Positions 41,794 through 54,283 of a stretch of 64,000 bases of DNA are shown piece by piece. Below the pieces are notes generated by a model. It did not search any database. It had not been told where the DNA came from and saw only the letters and a list, made by a program, of their open reading frames with translations. The stretch lies in contig JABYQR010000022.1 of the NCBI GenBank assembly GCA_022592445.1, forward strand, positions 1-64,000, given 5' to 3'. Position numbers and translations under genes: made by a program. Every line of letters starts with the position of its first letter. The first letter of the stretch is position 1. The DNA is from Cytidiella melzeri. Its lineage: Eukaryota > Basidiomycota > Agaricomycetes > Polyporales > Irpicaceae.

Positions 41794-42033
41794 TTTGGTT
41801 ATTGAGAGGCGGAGACTGTGGTGCGCGAGATCAATGGCTGACTTGAGCGACAACGACGGAAACGAACCTGGGCCGGAAGTGTCGAGTATAGCGTCGGTCG
41901 CTGGGTAGGGCGTTGAGGAATTCTAGTCTGTGTGGACAACCCAAGGAAGAATAAGGTTCGAAGCACTTTCAAACTCCGGCGGGGATATCCGTGTAGATCA
42001 CATTCTATTTTGCTTTCTGAAGAACTAACTGTT

Positions 42034-42135
42034 GCCCGCCTAGCTCAATCGGATAGAGCGTCAGACTCTTACGAGTTGCGGGATTTAGACATCCATGTCA
42101 TCTGAAGGCTGCGAGTTCGACCCTCGCGGTGGGCT
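42034..42135 (+). tRNA. tRNA-Lys (CUU), intron-containing
   Basis: Cloverleaf by eye: acceptor GCCCGCC with GGTGGGC (one G-T pair), D-arm GCTC...GAGC, anticodon stem TCAGA with TCTGA, loop CTCTTA with anticodon CTT. The intron is 42072-42099 (28 nt) in the canonical position after base 37. The T-arm is GCGAG-TTCGACC-CTCGC. A run of five T at about 42140 is a plausible Pol III terminator. Confidence 0.93.
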
Positions 42136-42328
42136 AGTTAGTTTTTCTTCCGTTATGCTTCGGTCTCATTCTATATCGTGCAACATACGCCACACATTCT
42201 CATCACATTCTCAATATCATAATTCGAAAGGAGCAAACTAAGGAGTGGAGGGGAGCAATACGGGATAAGTATTGGCATATCGAGTCTACCAGGAGGAGCA
42301 TATCCGACACCATACACCGTACCAATCA

Positions 42329-42942
42329 TCATCGAACCTTGTTGAACGCCCACTTCCAAAATTTGTCATGCGAGCACCTGCTTGCAAAGTGACCTAATGA
42401 CAGCCAATGTTGAGCATTGTACAAAAGCGTATGAAGTCGGTAAGAGCAGGCGTACAAAGGTATAGTGGTCGCTGTCATTGCCGCTTTGGAGATCAATACT
42501 GTGCGATAATCAGCAGTTTGTGTACATTTATCTCCTCTAAAATCACTCACGAATGCAAAGCTCGACGTCTCAAGCGCAAGAATGCCTTTTCTCTACGCAT
42601 TGGGCACCTCTCTTGATAATATCAAGCTAGGGGCAGAGGCCTGTCTTCTTATTCTTGGTAGTTTGCTTGAAAGAGTTATACTCCCTCTATTGAACATAAG
42701 ATTGGCAAACTACGCGGTAGTTTACATGGGAGGGAACTCACAACTTGCAAATCGTCTTCGATGTCGGTGGCTTCAAAAAGGGGAGGATTCTCCATTCCTG
42801 CGAAAACCTTGATGTCGGTAATGACCATGTTGATGTACTTTGCGTTTGAGATCTTGATCATGTAGTTATTGCTAAAGCCTGCAAGAAGCCTCTTAGGCGC
42901 TGTGACCTGTGATTCGGCGGTGGTGTTGGATTTGAAGTCCAT
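42329..42942 (-). CDS. Possible spliced hypothetical gene
   Basis: The minus frame from ATG 42942-42940 (MDFKSNTTAESQVTAPKRLL) reads a non-repetitive 65-residue segment, then a GTGAGT donor near 42735. A second open stretch (42550-42329) could supply a later exon ending WKWAFNKVR. I recognise no family and the intermediate exons are unresolved. An upstream in-frame ATG at 43020 is also possible. Confidence 0.3.
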
Positions 42943-43020
42943 AGTATGGAAGGAAGTGGCAGTGAAGATATGAGCGGTGTAGTGCTGTTGCAGCTTGAGA
43001 GGATAAATTGACCTACTCAA

Positions 43021-43941
43021 ACAGTGTCATGCATACGTGCCTAAAGATCCAGTCCAAACCACACAACTAGGCAATTGGATCATGGCAAATCCTTGCCATC
43101 CGTCTCTCGCGACGGAACCTAGAAGGACGAGGGAAAAATTGAGTAAGAATAGAAAAACAACATAGTTCAGTACTTGCAATGACAACACGGTCTGTGCAGT
43201 TGGAAAGCGTCGTTCGCACCATGCTACCAAGGCCCAACAGCGCAGAGCATCTTCCATTGACCTTCACACGAACAAATAGTGGTGCTAGTTGCCTCGTATC
43301 ATCCGAAGGGACACTGGCAGTGTGTCTCGGCGTTCGACTGGAAAGGGCACACTGCCTGACGTACCCACGCGCACACCCGTCAAGAGCTGTCGCGGGAAGT
43401 GCTCCATGTGTGGCCAAGTTGTACGCTGCTGTTGTTGTGCCTGCCAGTTCGAGCACCTCCTTTTGTACATATTTACCAATTCGGAGAATGCACCTCGTTG
43501 AGCTTGGCATGAATTTCCGCACAGTGTATACTCGCGGCTGGAGTGCAAACTTTGAGTACTGCACTCGTGAGGCTTATGCTAACACACTTAAATCCCATCC
43601 TTGCCGACTAAGCATATGCCACACCAAAGAGATCACGCTACGGACCAGGTTGATGAGATACAACTTTCAGCTCAGAAGTTTTTATGAATAATACGTACCA
43701 TCTTTACCGTCAACACTTGCGGCGGAATGAGATTCAAAGAGGGAAACCCTTTACAAGCAGCATGGTCAATTCTATTTCCCTCCACAGAATTCGCTGAATC
43801 ACGGTGTTTTGTACACTCTTATCAAGAATGTTGCTCTCATGAAACCTTGCATATGAGTGCTAGGCCATAATTGTGAAATTCATTACATTGAGCTCTGATC
43901 AATGTAGCTACTGACCTTATAGTCAACAGCCGAGTATCGTC
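43021..43941. other. Intergenic, no supported gene
   Basis: Overlapping open frames exist on both strands around 43067-43690. None has consistent domain content. One minus frame contains EVLELAG, reminiscent of histone H2A, but the rest of that fold is absent. Confidence 0.45.
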
Positions 43942-46139
43942 TCAGCCCAGAATGCCAAATCCACCGAGCTCTACCGTGAGGGCAGCAAGTTGTGCATCAA
44001 GTTTTTCGGCACCATAGCTAAACACCTCGCTTATGCCCATCGTCTGCGCATTTGAAGTGGCAAGCCGCGTGGTCGTTTGACCAGTCTTGTCTAGAGTTAT
44101 ATCTTCCAAGGAATTGGTGAGAGTCTCGACGTCCCGAGACAAATCTGGGTGTGTATCAATATTTAAACAAGGTTCCTATCATACTACAGTTTCATGTACT
44201 CACCGCGAGCAGCAGTGGTTGCCATTTGCTTAGCGGCCATAGCCTTCCGTGGGGTCTGAGTTGCCCTGAGTTTGACTAGCGGAACAAGAGTTCCCACTTT
44301 GCAGGCGCCGCAGCCTAAAATACTTATAAGTTACCGGATGGCGAACAGAAGCTTCAACTCACGGCATTCCTCCGGTCTTATAGATTTACTGTATCGTCCA
44401 TATCTTTCACGGCCGGTCTCAGGCTGGAGTTCAAGATGATTGAAAGTAACGCTTACATCTTGGCACAATTCTCGCACTCTATGTATCCATTAGTCCTAAT
44501 GAGTTGAGTACATTTGGTATACCACTTACCCCATTCGTATGGATAGTTGATTTCATATGTATGTCTTGTCTGAACAAGCTGGTTATGAAGAACGCTTGGT
44601 CGTCGAATGTTATACAGCGTACCGTAACCTGGATATCCGGGCGTTTGCGTGTAATTTTTGCCGCCCTAAGTAAATCGGTAACCATCTTGTTTTCAACGGT
44701 CTGTAGAATGAATGTTACCATGATTTGAAAGCCTTTCCGTGGCCTTCCTTCGGATCGCCATCGATGATCCAGCAAGCCAGATGGCACCTAGCAGGCAGAA
44801 ATTAGAGCTGCAAGATGTTTTTCAAGCCATGACGCATTTACATTTCATGAGATAGCGTGTTCCGGATACGTTCTTGAATACCCGTGGTTTATTAAGTACA
44901 ATCTATCATCTTCGACAAAAAAACGTACCGTCGCAATCCAGAATCTTCATAGCCAGCTCGATTTCAGATGTTTGTGACCCGTCGCGAGATCTATACAAAT
45001 CCTCGTTAAGTAGTCTTTGCCACACCAGAATGCAGACATAATAAACGTACCTTTTCCACCTGGCTCTGCCTGCAGTTGTCAACAGGCGATTGCTCCACTT
45101 CAACGTTGTTTCCTTTGGTAGGCCATCTTTGAACACATGTTTGTTGAGTTCCTCGAACAGATCTTCAGCATATTTCTCCCTCCGAGCTTGTTCAATCGCC
45201 TGAATGGCCTTCTTTGTCATCCGTGGTGTTTTCGTGGTGGATTTCGATGTGGACGGCTTCTTGGGACTCTCTACAGTCACGCTTGAGCGCAACGGTGGCG
45301 GCGAAGTTCCCATCACATGTCGTCTGTCCAAATACTTCGGAACAGACTGAGATGGCCCGCCTAAGATGAGTAATGTCGGCTCTGTAACTTTGGAGGTTGC
45401 ATTGTTTTCCGAATCTGAGTTGACAGAGGAGTTGCGCGGCGCGATAGTAGGTCCAGATCGGGCAGTCTCTGTGATAGGGCGAGCGGCCGAAAGCTTTGGC
45501 TCGTTCCTTGTGAACAGGACGTTAAGAATATTCACATGCAAGAGCGTACACAGCTCACAAGGTGAGAATAGATCCGTCAGACATGTTCCAAGGTTCCTCG
45601 GGCTGTGGAAAGCACGGCGGAAATGGTCCTTCGACACTTCTTGTCTTCGGCGTGGGTCGGAATGCCATAACTTCGCGCAATCGCTTATTCGAGGGTGAAG
45701 CTTCGATGTGTATGTTCAACTCGTGCATAGCCTCGCCTTCATCGTCGTCCGACGAGTCAAGAGTAAGGTCGATCACCTCGCGGGCATGGCTTGCTTTCTC
45801 CGGCGAGTATGACAGTGGGTTAGTATACTTTGAAGTTTCCTGTACTTCTTCCTCAGAGTCAGAGCTTGACACAGAAATTGGTTTGTGTGCGTGAATGTAG
45901 CGGACGGCGCGACGCTTGGGTGTAGCAGGAACCGCGATGGGAGTGTAAGAATCTTCTCCCTCGTCGGAAGATATCTCAACGACAGGGGCAAACGTCTTCA
46001 CCCGCGCAGCTGTCTTCACATTCCCTTTTGAGCTGAAGAACTGTTAGAAGTTTCAAACACCCCGTTATCGACCACCGTACCGCATGCGCTCCTCCTCGCT
46101 GTCTGGTATAACTTCGCTTCGAGCATGATTGACCCGCAT
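43942..46139 (-). CDS. GCNA-like SprT-domain protease with SUMO-interaction motifs
   Basis: The chosen start is ATG 46139-46137 (MRVNHARSEVIPDSEEERM); coding-like sequence continues upstream, so the true start may be earlier. The N-terminus is acidic and serine rich with SUMO-interaction-type motifs, PVVEISSDEGED and VIDLTLDSSDDDE. The SprT-like domain begins with AEDLFEELNKHVFKDGLP and LKWSNRLLTTAGRARWKR. It carries the metalloprotease motif TLSHEMCHLACWIID (HExxH, split by an intron), third-ligand region GHGKAFKSW, and a zinc ribbon (WKCENCA...CRCGACK). This layout matches GCNA/ACRC proteins, which act on DNA-protein crosslinks in the nucleus. A C-terminal helical exon ends at 43942. The metal-binding residues are intact. 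Confidence 0.85.
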
Positions 46140-46368
46140 GACAGTCTGTTCATAGGTTTCATGAGCTCTAGCTTCATTCACCCGTCGGCCGTACCTACAC
46201 GCAATAGTTCCAACTTCTGAACTTCTGTGGCAATGTCGTGGTTGTAGCGTGAAATGAACATGGTCAGCGCCAACGCGTGCTCATAGTAGTCTCCCCGAGG
46301 CAGAGTCGACGGGCGTTCAACGTTCAACCTTCGTGCTCAGGATCTCTGTCTGACGCTCATAGAGTCAA
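46140..46368. other. 5' flank of the GCNA-like gene
   Basis: Contains reading-frame-like sequence on the minus strand (RRVNEARAHETYEQTVM just upstream of the chosen start). An upstream ATG near 46261 leads into the same region but in a frame offset by 2 nt. Confidence 0.4.
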
Positions 46369-46404
<36 letters not shown>

Positions 46405-46439
46405 CTCTTTCTCTCCTCTGTCTTTCTCTCCTCTCTCTA
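46369..46439 (+). repeat. (TC)n-rich microsatellite/pyrimidine tract
   Basis: About 70 bp of almost pure pyrimidine, mostly TC repeats with interruptions, between the divergent GCNA-like and CCA1 genes. Pyrimidine tracts are common in fungal core promoters, so it may contribute to the CCA1 promoter; this is inference. Confidence 0.85.
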
Positions 46440-46589
46440 TTACATTCACCTCCTCAATTCTGCTCTCGTCTCTTGTGCTTTGCACAGCTAGCGTAAAGAT
46501 TAGTGGCCTGACTCGATTGTATAATCAAATCGTTCGCTGCTACACACCCCTCTGACTCGAGTCTGGCTGCTCGTACCGGTACGAAGCCC

Positions 46590-48777
46590 ATGCGGTTTCT
46601 GCTCGCGAAACCTCTAGTCAGACTCAACTGTCTTCAGCCGCATACAAGGAAGGTCCACCGAATTTTAGCCCCAAGCACGATGGAAATACACCTGACCGAC
46701 GTGGAGGCCAGAGTCTGCGCTCTCCTGGATGGCTGCACAAAGTGGATGAAGAACGAGCACGGTCTACACACCTCTTGCAGGATAGCAGGTGGCTGGGTTC
46801 GAGATAAGGTCAATATCAACTCTTCGTGGGTGGTTGGCATATCTAGCACGAGAGATTCGCTGAGCTCGTCATGTATATTACAGCTACTGGGATTGCAGAG
46901 TAATGATATAGACGTCGCTCTCACAGACATGATGGGCCTAGCATTCGCTGAACGATTTCAGACGTATTGTAACTCCCTTGAAGGCGTAGACGTAGACAAG
47001 ATCGCCAAGGTAGAGAGGAACCCGGATCGCTCAAAGCACCTTGAGACAGCGAAAGCAAAAGTGCTGGACATCGAGCTCGACTTTGTCAACCTCAGAAGTG
47101 AAGAGTACGCAGAAGATAGCCGTATACCTATTGAAGTGGTGAGCTCAGATATGCGGTTCTTGCTTCGTTGATGCTGAACATACAAGTCAGAATTTCGGCA
47201 CTCCGTTACAGGATGCGCTGAGAAGAGATATTACAATCAATGCACTTTTCTACAACGTACACACTCGAGAAGTCGAGGATCATACAGGAAAGGTGCGAAA
47301 GTTCGCATGTCTTGTACATTGACTGATACATCTGCAGTAGGGGCTTGAAGATCTGAAGAACGGTGTTGTGCGCACACCTCTAGCACCACGGGAGACGTTT
47401 ATGGACGACCCTCTCCGTGTTCTCCGCTGTGTTCGGTTTGCTAGTCGGTTTGGGTTCTCACTAGTTTCAGATCTGCAGGACGCTGCAAAGGACAAAGACA
47501 TCCAGGTAAGTCTTCCTACGCCGGTAACGTTACGCCAGACGACCAATCACGCGGTAGCTGGCCCTTCGAACGAAAATCAGTCGAGAGCGCGTTGGAGAAG
47601 AGCTAGATAAAATGATGAAGAGTGAGTCAACTTGGAAACTGGGCAGGCGTGGAGCACAAATAACAAATTGGCACTGCTCTTTGCTACACAGGCAAAAATC
47701 GGCTACTTTCCATACAAATTATCAACGACCTCTCCCTGTCATCTTCCATCTTCGACATACCATCTTCCTCCTCAGTCACACTCTCTGCGCCTTTTGGCCC
47801 ATTCAGTCAAGGTCTCGCTGCAGCCTCTATCCTCCACATGCTCACCCAACCCGGGACAAGTTTACCCCCTTTGCATTCCACTCTCGCGGCTTCTTTCGAT
47901 CGCGACTCTTCCACTCCTCCAAGGCTCTACTTGGCTTGTGCTCTGACGCCATACAGAAATGTGACTTACGAAGACGTGAAAGGCAAGGTCCGCCCAGCCG
48001 CTGAAGCAGTGCTGCGTGATGGGATGAAGCTTGGAGTGCAAAATCATTACTCGGACGGTATCCCAGCTCTGTTTTCGTCGGCCGGCCTTCTTCAAAACCC
48101 ACAAACTGGCGGAGAGAGAGAGAGAATTCGCATTGGTGAGTATACCTCAGGAGCATGACATGCTCCGTGAGGGTTGACACAAACTTGCCATCACTAGGCC
48201 TACTTCTACGAGAGAAAAGCGTCCATAACGCCAATACTGGCTCATTTTGGGCCACGTCCTTGCTGTTCTCCCTTGTACAAGAGCTTGTACCTGCGTGGGA
48301 TGTCATAGAAAATCGTCTGGATGGTACGTCTGTTGTCGTTCGAATCTACACGCCGTCTGACGGCTTTTTCAAAGAGAAAGCAGCGACACGCCGGATCGAG
48401 TCGTACAACACGTTCGTGTCTCGTGTGGAAGAGTTGGGCTTGCACGATGCGGTTGACGCAAGGCCATTACTTGACGTACGTGTGACTAGACGCTCTTGCC
48501 ACTCATACTGAATCGTCCACAGGGACGAGACGTTGTCCGGGTGTTGAAGACCGAAAGTCCAGGACCATGGATGGCAAAGGTTCTTGCTAACATAATCGAA
48601 TGGCAGCTGGCGTACCCGAATGGCACCAGGGAGGAATGCGAAGAGTGGCTCAAGGCAGAGCAAATAGCAGGCCGGATTTCCTTCGACATATCACCACCGC
48701 CTCGCGCTACTCCAGCCAAAAGGGGCAGAAGCGATGGTCGGGGAAACGGTGCGAAGAAAATCAAGAAGGAGAGATGA
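46590..48777 (+). CDS. CCA1: CCA-adding enzyme (tRNA nucleotidyltransferase)
   Basis: ATG 46590 gives a basic, mitochondrial-presequence-like N-terminus (MRFLLAKPLVRLNCLQPHTR). A second in-frame ATG lies at 46680 (MEIHLTDVEARVCALLDGC). The class II nucleotidyltransferase core follows: AGGWVRDK, an intron, then LGLQSNDIDVALT, with the catalytic DxD in the DID strand. Later come FGTPLQDALRRDITINALFYN, DPLRVLRCVRFASRFGF and the helical C-terminus ending KRGRSDGRGNGAKKIKKER before TGA 48775-48777. It adds the 3' CCA to tRNAs in nucleus, cytosol and mitochondria. Two starts fit the dual targeting known for yeast CCA1. The basic tail resembles a nuclear localisation signal. Confidence 0.92.
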
Positions 48778-49171
48778 ACAGGCTTTTTAGTTGGGGCTAG
48801 GCTTCGTAGGTCAGGCCCATAAGTCATCGTGCAGAATAGCATGCTTTTTGCGTGTTCTGGGGTAATGAAGACCCTTGTACATCAAACGCGATGAGTGAAA
48901 TGCGAGTAATAACCTGGATGCGTTGGGGGAAATTTTCTATCTGCGACACATTACACCAAAACTGGGATCCGACAGCCGAAAAATGACAAATACAATCACA
49001 GATGAAGAGTAGATAGCAGATTGAACGATAGAGACGAGAGCAACGGCGACGAGATGTGATTCTGATTAGTATGGACGGGGCAATGAAAAGTGCCAGTGAC
49101 AGCCTGAAAAGGCATTGAGAGAAGACGTGTCAGTGCGAGGCATGTAAAGAGTTACATAGCGATGAAGTGGG
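48778..49171. other. Convergent intergenic between CCA1 and the second HMG-box gene
   Basis: 3' flanks only; no gene supported. Confidence 0.5.
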
Positions 49172-50688
49172 CTAAGTAGTGAAGTCGTCGTTGAGGAAAA
49201 GTTTGCTCAAGACATCATCGGGGATATACTGAGGATAGCATGGTGTGGTGGGAGACACTTCGCCGTCCCCATACTGGTCAAGGTTGAGAAGCATGGAGTA
49301 GTTCGGAGTAGAAGACGAAGCTGGATCCCAGGGATTGTTGAACAGAGTCGCGCAGGCGTTGCCGTACGTGTCGGGCTCTGCTTTCAAATCGAAGCCCGAC
49401 GCCATAGGAGGAGAGACGGTTGATGAGGATGAAGACGGCGACGACAAGGACTCCGCAGGAGACATCCCGGCGGTCAACAGGAATTCTTCATGCTCCAGCA
49501 TGGACGAAACGAGACTGCTTGCATCAGGCTTCAGACCGCCCAGAGCAGGCAGCATCTCGGGAGGATGATAGTAGCTATCGCCCACGGTTTGAAAGAGTTC
49601 GAGAGAAGCGAGCTGCACAAATATATAAGAGCACTCAACGTTGCTGTAGATAACATTCTCTTACCTGGTTAGCATCACCCGAGAGGTTCAAGGGAGGGAT
49701 GTCTGCGGTGGCGACGTACGACCGAGGTGCAAGTTCTTCAGGCAGAGGAGGGTAAGAGAACTGTGGGGTCGCCACGACCTCAGGCTTGACTACAGGCGAA
49801 GTCGGTTCCGGTGCTGGGGACCTGGCCACATCAAAGGGTATGGACTTCGGCTGCTTCATTGCAATATCGCGGGACCGGGAGGGACCAGCGCGTTGGCGGG
49901 TAGTATAAGAGTAAGGGCTATGTGCCCTATGCATCGCGCGGCGAGAGTGTTGAACACGGTCAGGGCCAGCATTAGAATCCTCCGCCTCCTCATCTATCTT
50001 GGAAGCGACCTGCTCAAGGTCGCGCCCTTCAACGCCCTGACACAGTAGATCGGCAAGCCGTTTGCAACGCGTCTTATCGACGTCGGCATCCCTTCTGGTC
50101 CTTTTCTTCCCCGCCTTAGTCTTGTAGACAGGAGCGTACTTGTAGTCGGGGTAAAGCTGGGCGTGTCGTTCCTTCTCTTGTACAGCCCGCTCCTGGAATG
50201 GCCCTTTCTGCTCGGGGCTCATCTTGTTCCAGACATTTCCAGCAATACGACTGATCTGACGATGGTCGCGCTCAGGGATCTTCCGCTCAGCCCAGAGGTG
50301 GGAGCGGAATAGCATGAATGCATTAGGAGGGCGTGGGATGTGGCCTTCCTTGCGCCTGCGCGAATGAGAAGAGCGAGGGACGAACGCAGCTGCCTCCACG
50401 TCAACGCCCTCATCAGACGATGTTCCAACAGCGGGGGAGATGTCGGCGGGAGTGGCTGTTGTATACTGAGTGGCAATTTCGATGGATGCAGAGTGAGGAA
50501 CGGCTTCGCCTGGATACAACAACTGAAGCTGATCCAAGTCGTAATCTTCGTACTCTGTCAACAGCGCTCAGCGATGGACCCACAAACGCAAACGTTGAGC
50601 AAATATACGAACCAGGATCGACAGGCGGCGGGCGATTCGACAGTCGGCGAGAACGACGAATGGGTGGGACATTACGAAAGTTTGGCAT
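49172..50688 (-). CDS. Second HMG-box transcription factor
   Basis: Exon 1 starts ATG 50688 (MPNFRNVPPIRRSRRLSNRP). A phase-1 intron joins EYEDYDLDQLQLLYPGEAVP. The HMG box lies at about residues 100-170 (PRPPNAFMLFRSHLW, ISRIAGNVWNKMSPEQKGPF, YPDYKYAPVYK). After a basic stretch comes TRCKRLADLLCQGVEGRDL, the same extra block found in the HMG-box gene at 13439. A donor after GDANQ near 49665 joins the last exon (LASLELFQTVGDSYYHPPEM ... KLFLNDDFTT), acidic and aromatic like an activation domain. The stop is TAG 49174-49172. It resembles basidiomycete regulators of the Pcc1/Rox1 type. It is a nuclear DNA-binding protein; targets unknown. Confidence 0.85.
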
Positions 50689-52097
50689 TGCAGCTGAAGT
50701 AGGACAAGCGTGAGGATTGAAAGAGTGCTGGAGCTCGAAGTGATTCAGAGACCTGGCTCTGTGCCTCTTCGAGCTCAGGCCTTTTCAAGTCCCCTTTTAA
50801 AACGAATATCGAGTGTCGTTATTCCACTCTTCGTGCGGAGACAGCAGTTGAATCAGCCTCATGCCAGACATGAGGAGTGAAGCGACCGCTGATCGAATCC
50901 CTTCCCTTTCGGCAACAGAATGGAGGGCCTTGGCTTGCAACTCCGTGAAAATTCGTCGTCCCGGACCCCTACATTCTAACGCAGTCAGGGTCTTAAGCTT
51001 AGTGGCCCATGCCGTTGGTGGTCGTGGTGGTTGACAACAAAGGTGGCTTTTGTTTTGGGCGACATTTCCAAGACCGATAAGCTCGAGTCACCTTCTAAGT
51101 TTCCAGCGCAGTACGTAAGGCTCTAAGTTTTTCTCAGCTACTCCTACGGTTCGAATTTGCTGACGGTTTGCCAGTATTTTCTCTGCAAGATGGCCTCTAT
51201 TCTGGCGAATGATTGCGACTCTGACTCACGCCTATTTTGTCGGAGCGTGCGGTTATGTGGTAGACATGTACAAGCTAGCCCAGTTGGGAGAGCGTGTCGA
51301 TTCTACCGTCACATCCTCGCAGCACACTCTGAGGATCACATATTAAAATGTGCCTGTTCGACGTACTTCCAGCCTCACAATCACCTTTCATCGTGCTGTT
51401 CACTAGACTTACTACTTCCCATCCCTGACATCCACAGTCAACTATCATAGGCTGCCACTCGCACCCTTTAATCCTCGTCCTGTCAGCAGACATGTACAAC
51501 ATCCACGTCCGTATTGTCTCAGCTCATTTGCCACTCGCGTATCTGACTGCTCATGGCATCCTTGAGTAAGGCTAGAGCTGGAAGTCGGACGTTTGGAATA
51601 GTTACGGGTTTGTAGATCCTTGTCAACTTTTCACACAATACGCATCGACAAGCAGTTGTGTTCGCCCACACCATCCTGAGTTGGACTCTTGGAACAATAA
51701 GCAGAATAATCAACATCCCACTGCTGGTAGAGACAATACCGAGCTACTGTCGTGCCATTTGACAAAGCGCTTCGCTCGATCCACACTTGGAGAAGGCGTA
51801 CACAAACGCTGCTTTCACACAGCACACATGTACTCACAAACAGTAACATCGTGTGTTTTGCCATAGTGCCACTCCGAGATAGGCCGAGTGATGAGCGTTC
51901 CGCCATGGGATGTGATAACTCCTATACTCTCGTTCGTCACAAACCCTGCTGCACATCACCTCCAGCCTCACTCCCCCCCTCACCATCACCTGAGCGCTGA
52001 GTATTTTCATGGGTTCCAGCCTTCTCCTTCCTCCTTTTTGAACCCGCAATCATATCCCTATCGTGGTCCATCAGCGTTCCGTTCAATGATACAGAAC
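50689..52097. other. Long intergenic stretch, no supported gene
   Basis: About 1.4 kb. Frames on both strands are short, overlapping and domain-free. A D-arm-like string (AGCCCAGTTGGGAGAGCG, about 51279) occurs without the remaining tRNA arms. It presumably holds the upstream region of the second HMG-box gene and the 3' flank of ROK1. Confidence 0.45.
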
Positions 52098-54180
52098 TCA
52101 ACCCGATGGCAATGAGGATGAGTGGCACAACGCTATCGTTACACACCGTTTTTTGATCGCGTCCGCGCGACCTATTCGTCGTGCACTGTTGACTGTGTCT
52201 GCGCGCTTAATTTTACCCATCTCCCGACGCTTTAGTTTTGAAGGCTTAGGCAACTTGAGCACCCATTCTGGAACCGTCGAGCCCGACTGTAGAATAACGT
52301 TTGCGATTCTGCAAGAGGTTGAGAGGCACAATCAGCATCGCTCGGCAGAAAGCGAAATGAAAAGCCTTGCGTTTTGAGGAACGGTGCGTCCTGGTCTGTG
52401 AAGTAGGTGATGGCCTTCCCGTCCCTACCCGCACGGCCCGTTCTACCTGTTGACGGGAGCCGTTGTAATCAGCATTTAGTAAACATGAGCTAGATAGTCG
52501 AGACCGAGTCACCTATCCGATGCACGTAGCTTTGCACACTCTGCGGGAAGTCATAGTTGACTACCTCTCTCACACCCTTGAAGTCCATGCCTCTTGCCAT
52601 GACCTCGGTAGTGACCATGACCCAGCTCTCACCACTGCGCATCCTACTGATGGCATCTTCTCGCTCTTTGTTTGTCATTCCCGCGTGTAAGCAGTCCACG
52701 TTCGGAATCCCGGATAGTACGAGCTCTTCCGCAAGTGAAGAGGCGCGAGGCTGAGTTGAGACAAATACTAATATAGGAGGATTATAGGGCTGTGAGAGAT
52801 GCTGAAGGAGAGTAGGGAGTTTGGACGAGTCATCCGCAACGTAAGTAAGCGACTGAGCTATGAGCGGAAGCGGTGTATCCCTGGTGTGAATGGGTTGAGT
52901 TTTACAGTACGGAGAGCGAATCGGTACAAACTTACTTGAGTCCTACGACTACCCTTATAGGGTCTCGCAGCATACCTAACGCAATCTTTTCCGCATTCGC
53001 CGGTAATGTCGCACTGAAGACGGCTTTCTGCACTTCGGGATGTGTACATGCAGCGACAACTCCTTGAACCTGCTCTAAAAACTCTGCATCGAGCATGCGG
53101 TCCGCCTCATCCAGTATAATATGTCGGACGCTGAGAAAAGCGGTGAACGAGAGGGATCACCAGGGACATTAAACCTGCAAACAACTTACTTGTCCAACTC
53201 CAGCTTACCCGCTTGCATTGCAGCGACCATTCGAAGAGGTGTGCTAATAATGATGTCTAGCAAAGATCCCTCCGCTTAGCCTGAAGGTGGGCACAAACGT
53301 GTCTTAGAAAGGACTTGCCGACTTTGTCCCTCACAGCTTTGTCCGCCAAGGTGCCAGCCGTTGCTTTGCTAAACAGTACAATCCTCCATTTTTGTTTCTG
53401 CGCCAGCTTCAAACACTCGTTGTGTATTTGGTGAGCTAATTCACGGGTGGGAGCAAGGACGACAGCTCGAACGCCTGGACCTGTGTGACTTCCTGAAGAC
53501 TTTCCAGCTGGAGCATTGAGCAATGACATTAAGGGGAGAAGGTAAGCAAGAGTTTTTCCAGTACCAGTCGGTGAGATGGCCGCAAGGTCACGTTTCTACA
53601 AGTCACACGCAGGTCAAGGTCCAGCCAATAGTCAAAGTGTCGTACTAGAACACACCTCCAAGAGGATGGGAATGCCATGGGACTGAATCCCTGTTGGCTC
53701 ATTGTAGCCACTGCTAGCTACATTTGAAAGTAACTGCGCTGGGACACGATACCGCGTGCTCAAGTCCTCAAAGGAGTCTACTCGCTGGGGTACATTGTTC
53801 CCTTTCGCAGTCACACGCTGCCGGGGTATTGCAGAACTCGACGTGTTCTTCGTCACGTCTTCAACGTCGGCCTCTTCCTCCGCAACCCTCGCTTTCTTGG
53901 CTGCTTTCTCCGACTTATCGATAAGGCCTTTCCGCTTACTTGAGCCGCCTTGATCATACTTGAAGAAATCAAGCTCTGCAGGTAACTCTGCGTCGTCGAT
54001 ACCTGCGACTTCTTTCCCCTTATTGCCTACTTTCGTTTTCTGTATGACAGATGTTGGCCCATAAGCATATTAGCAGGCCAATGATCTAACTCGACATACC
54101 TGGAATAGCTGGACATCACTCTTGAACCTTTTCTTGTCATAAAGGGCCCCTCCGCGTGATAGTAACTGGAATGCCTCCAT
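52098..54180 (-). CDS. ROK1: DEAD-box RNA helicase Rok1/DDX52
   Basis: ATG 54180-54178 (MEAFQLLSRGGALYDKKRF, a family-typical N-terminus). A charged region is followed by the Q-motif segment SFEDLSTRYRVPAQLL...GYNEPTGIQ. Helicase motifs appear in order: SPTGTGKT (Walker A), APTRELAHQIH, STPLRMVAAMQ, ILDEADRMLDAEF (DEAD), FSATLP (SAT), VFVSTQPRAS, VMVTTEVMARGMDF and HRIGRTGRAGREG, then a basic C-terminus ending near 52098. All motifs are intact. Rok1 acts in the nucleolus in early 18S rRNA processing and 40S biogenesis. Introns are short, and several fall inside conserved motifs (for example after YVHRIG). Confidence 0.93.
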
Positions 54181-54283
54181 GGTATCGGAATGCGGGGTCT
54201 GCAAGCAAGTCATTCAAGCGGTGAAATTTGGGACCTAAGCCGGCAATGTCTATATATTGTTTCAATCCACCAACGTATGTATA

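Noticed and set aside
43067..43564. Minus-strand frame with YVQKEVLELAG, resembling the histone H2A segment YLAAEILELAGN
   Set aside because: Only one short string matches; the preceding L1/alpha2 and following IIPRH regions are absent in every frame, so it is most likely chance rather than an H2A gene or pseudogene.
46277..46555. Open frame through the TC repeat encoding Leu/Ser runs
   Set aside because: A product of the dinucleotide repeat; no conserved sequence.
51269..51330. tRNA-like D-arm string AGCCCAGTTGGGAGAGCG
   Set aside because: No matching acceptor stem, anticodon arm or TTCGA T-arm at proper spacing on either side.
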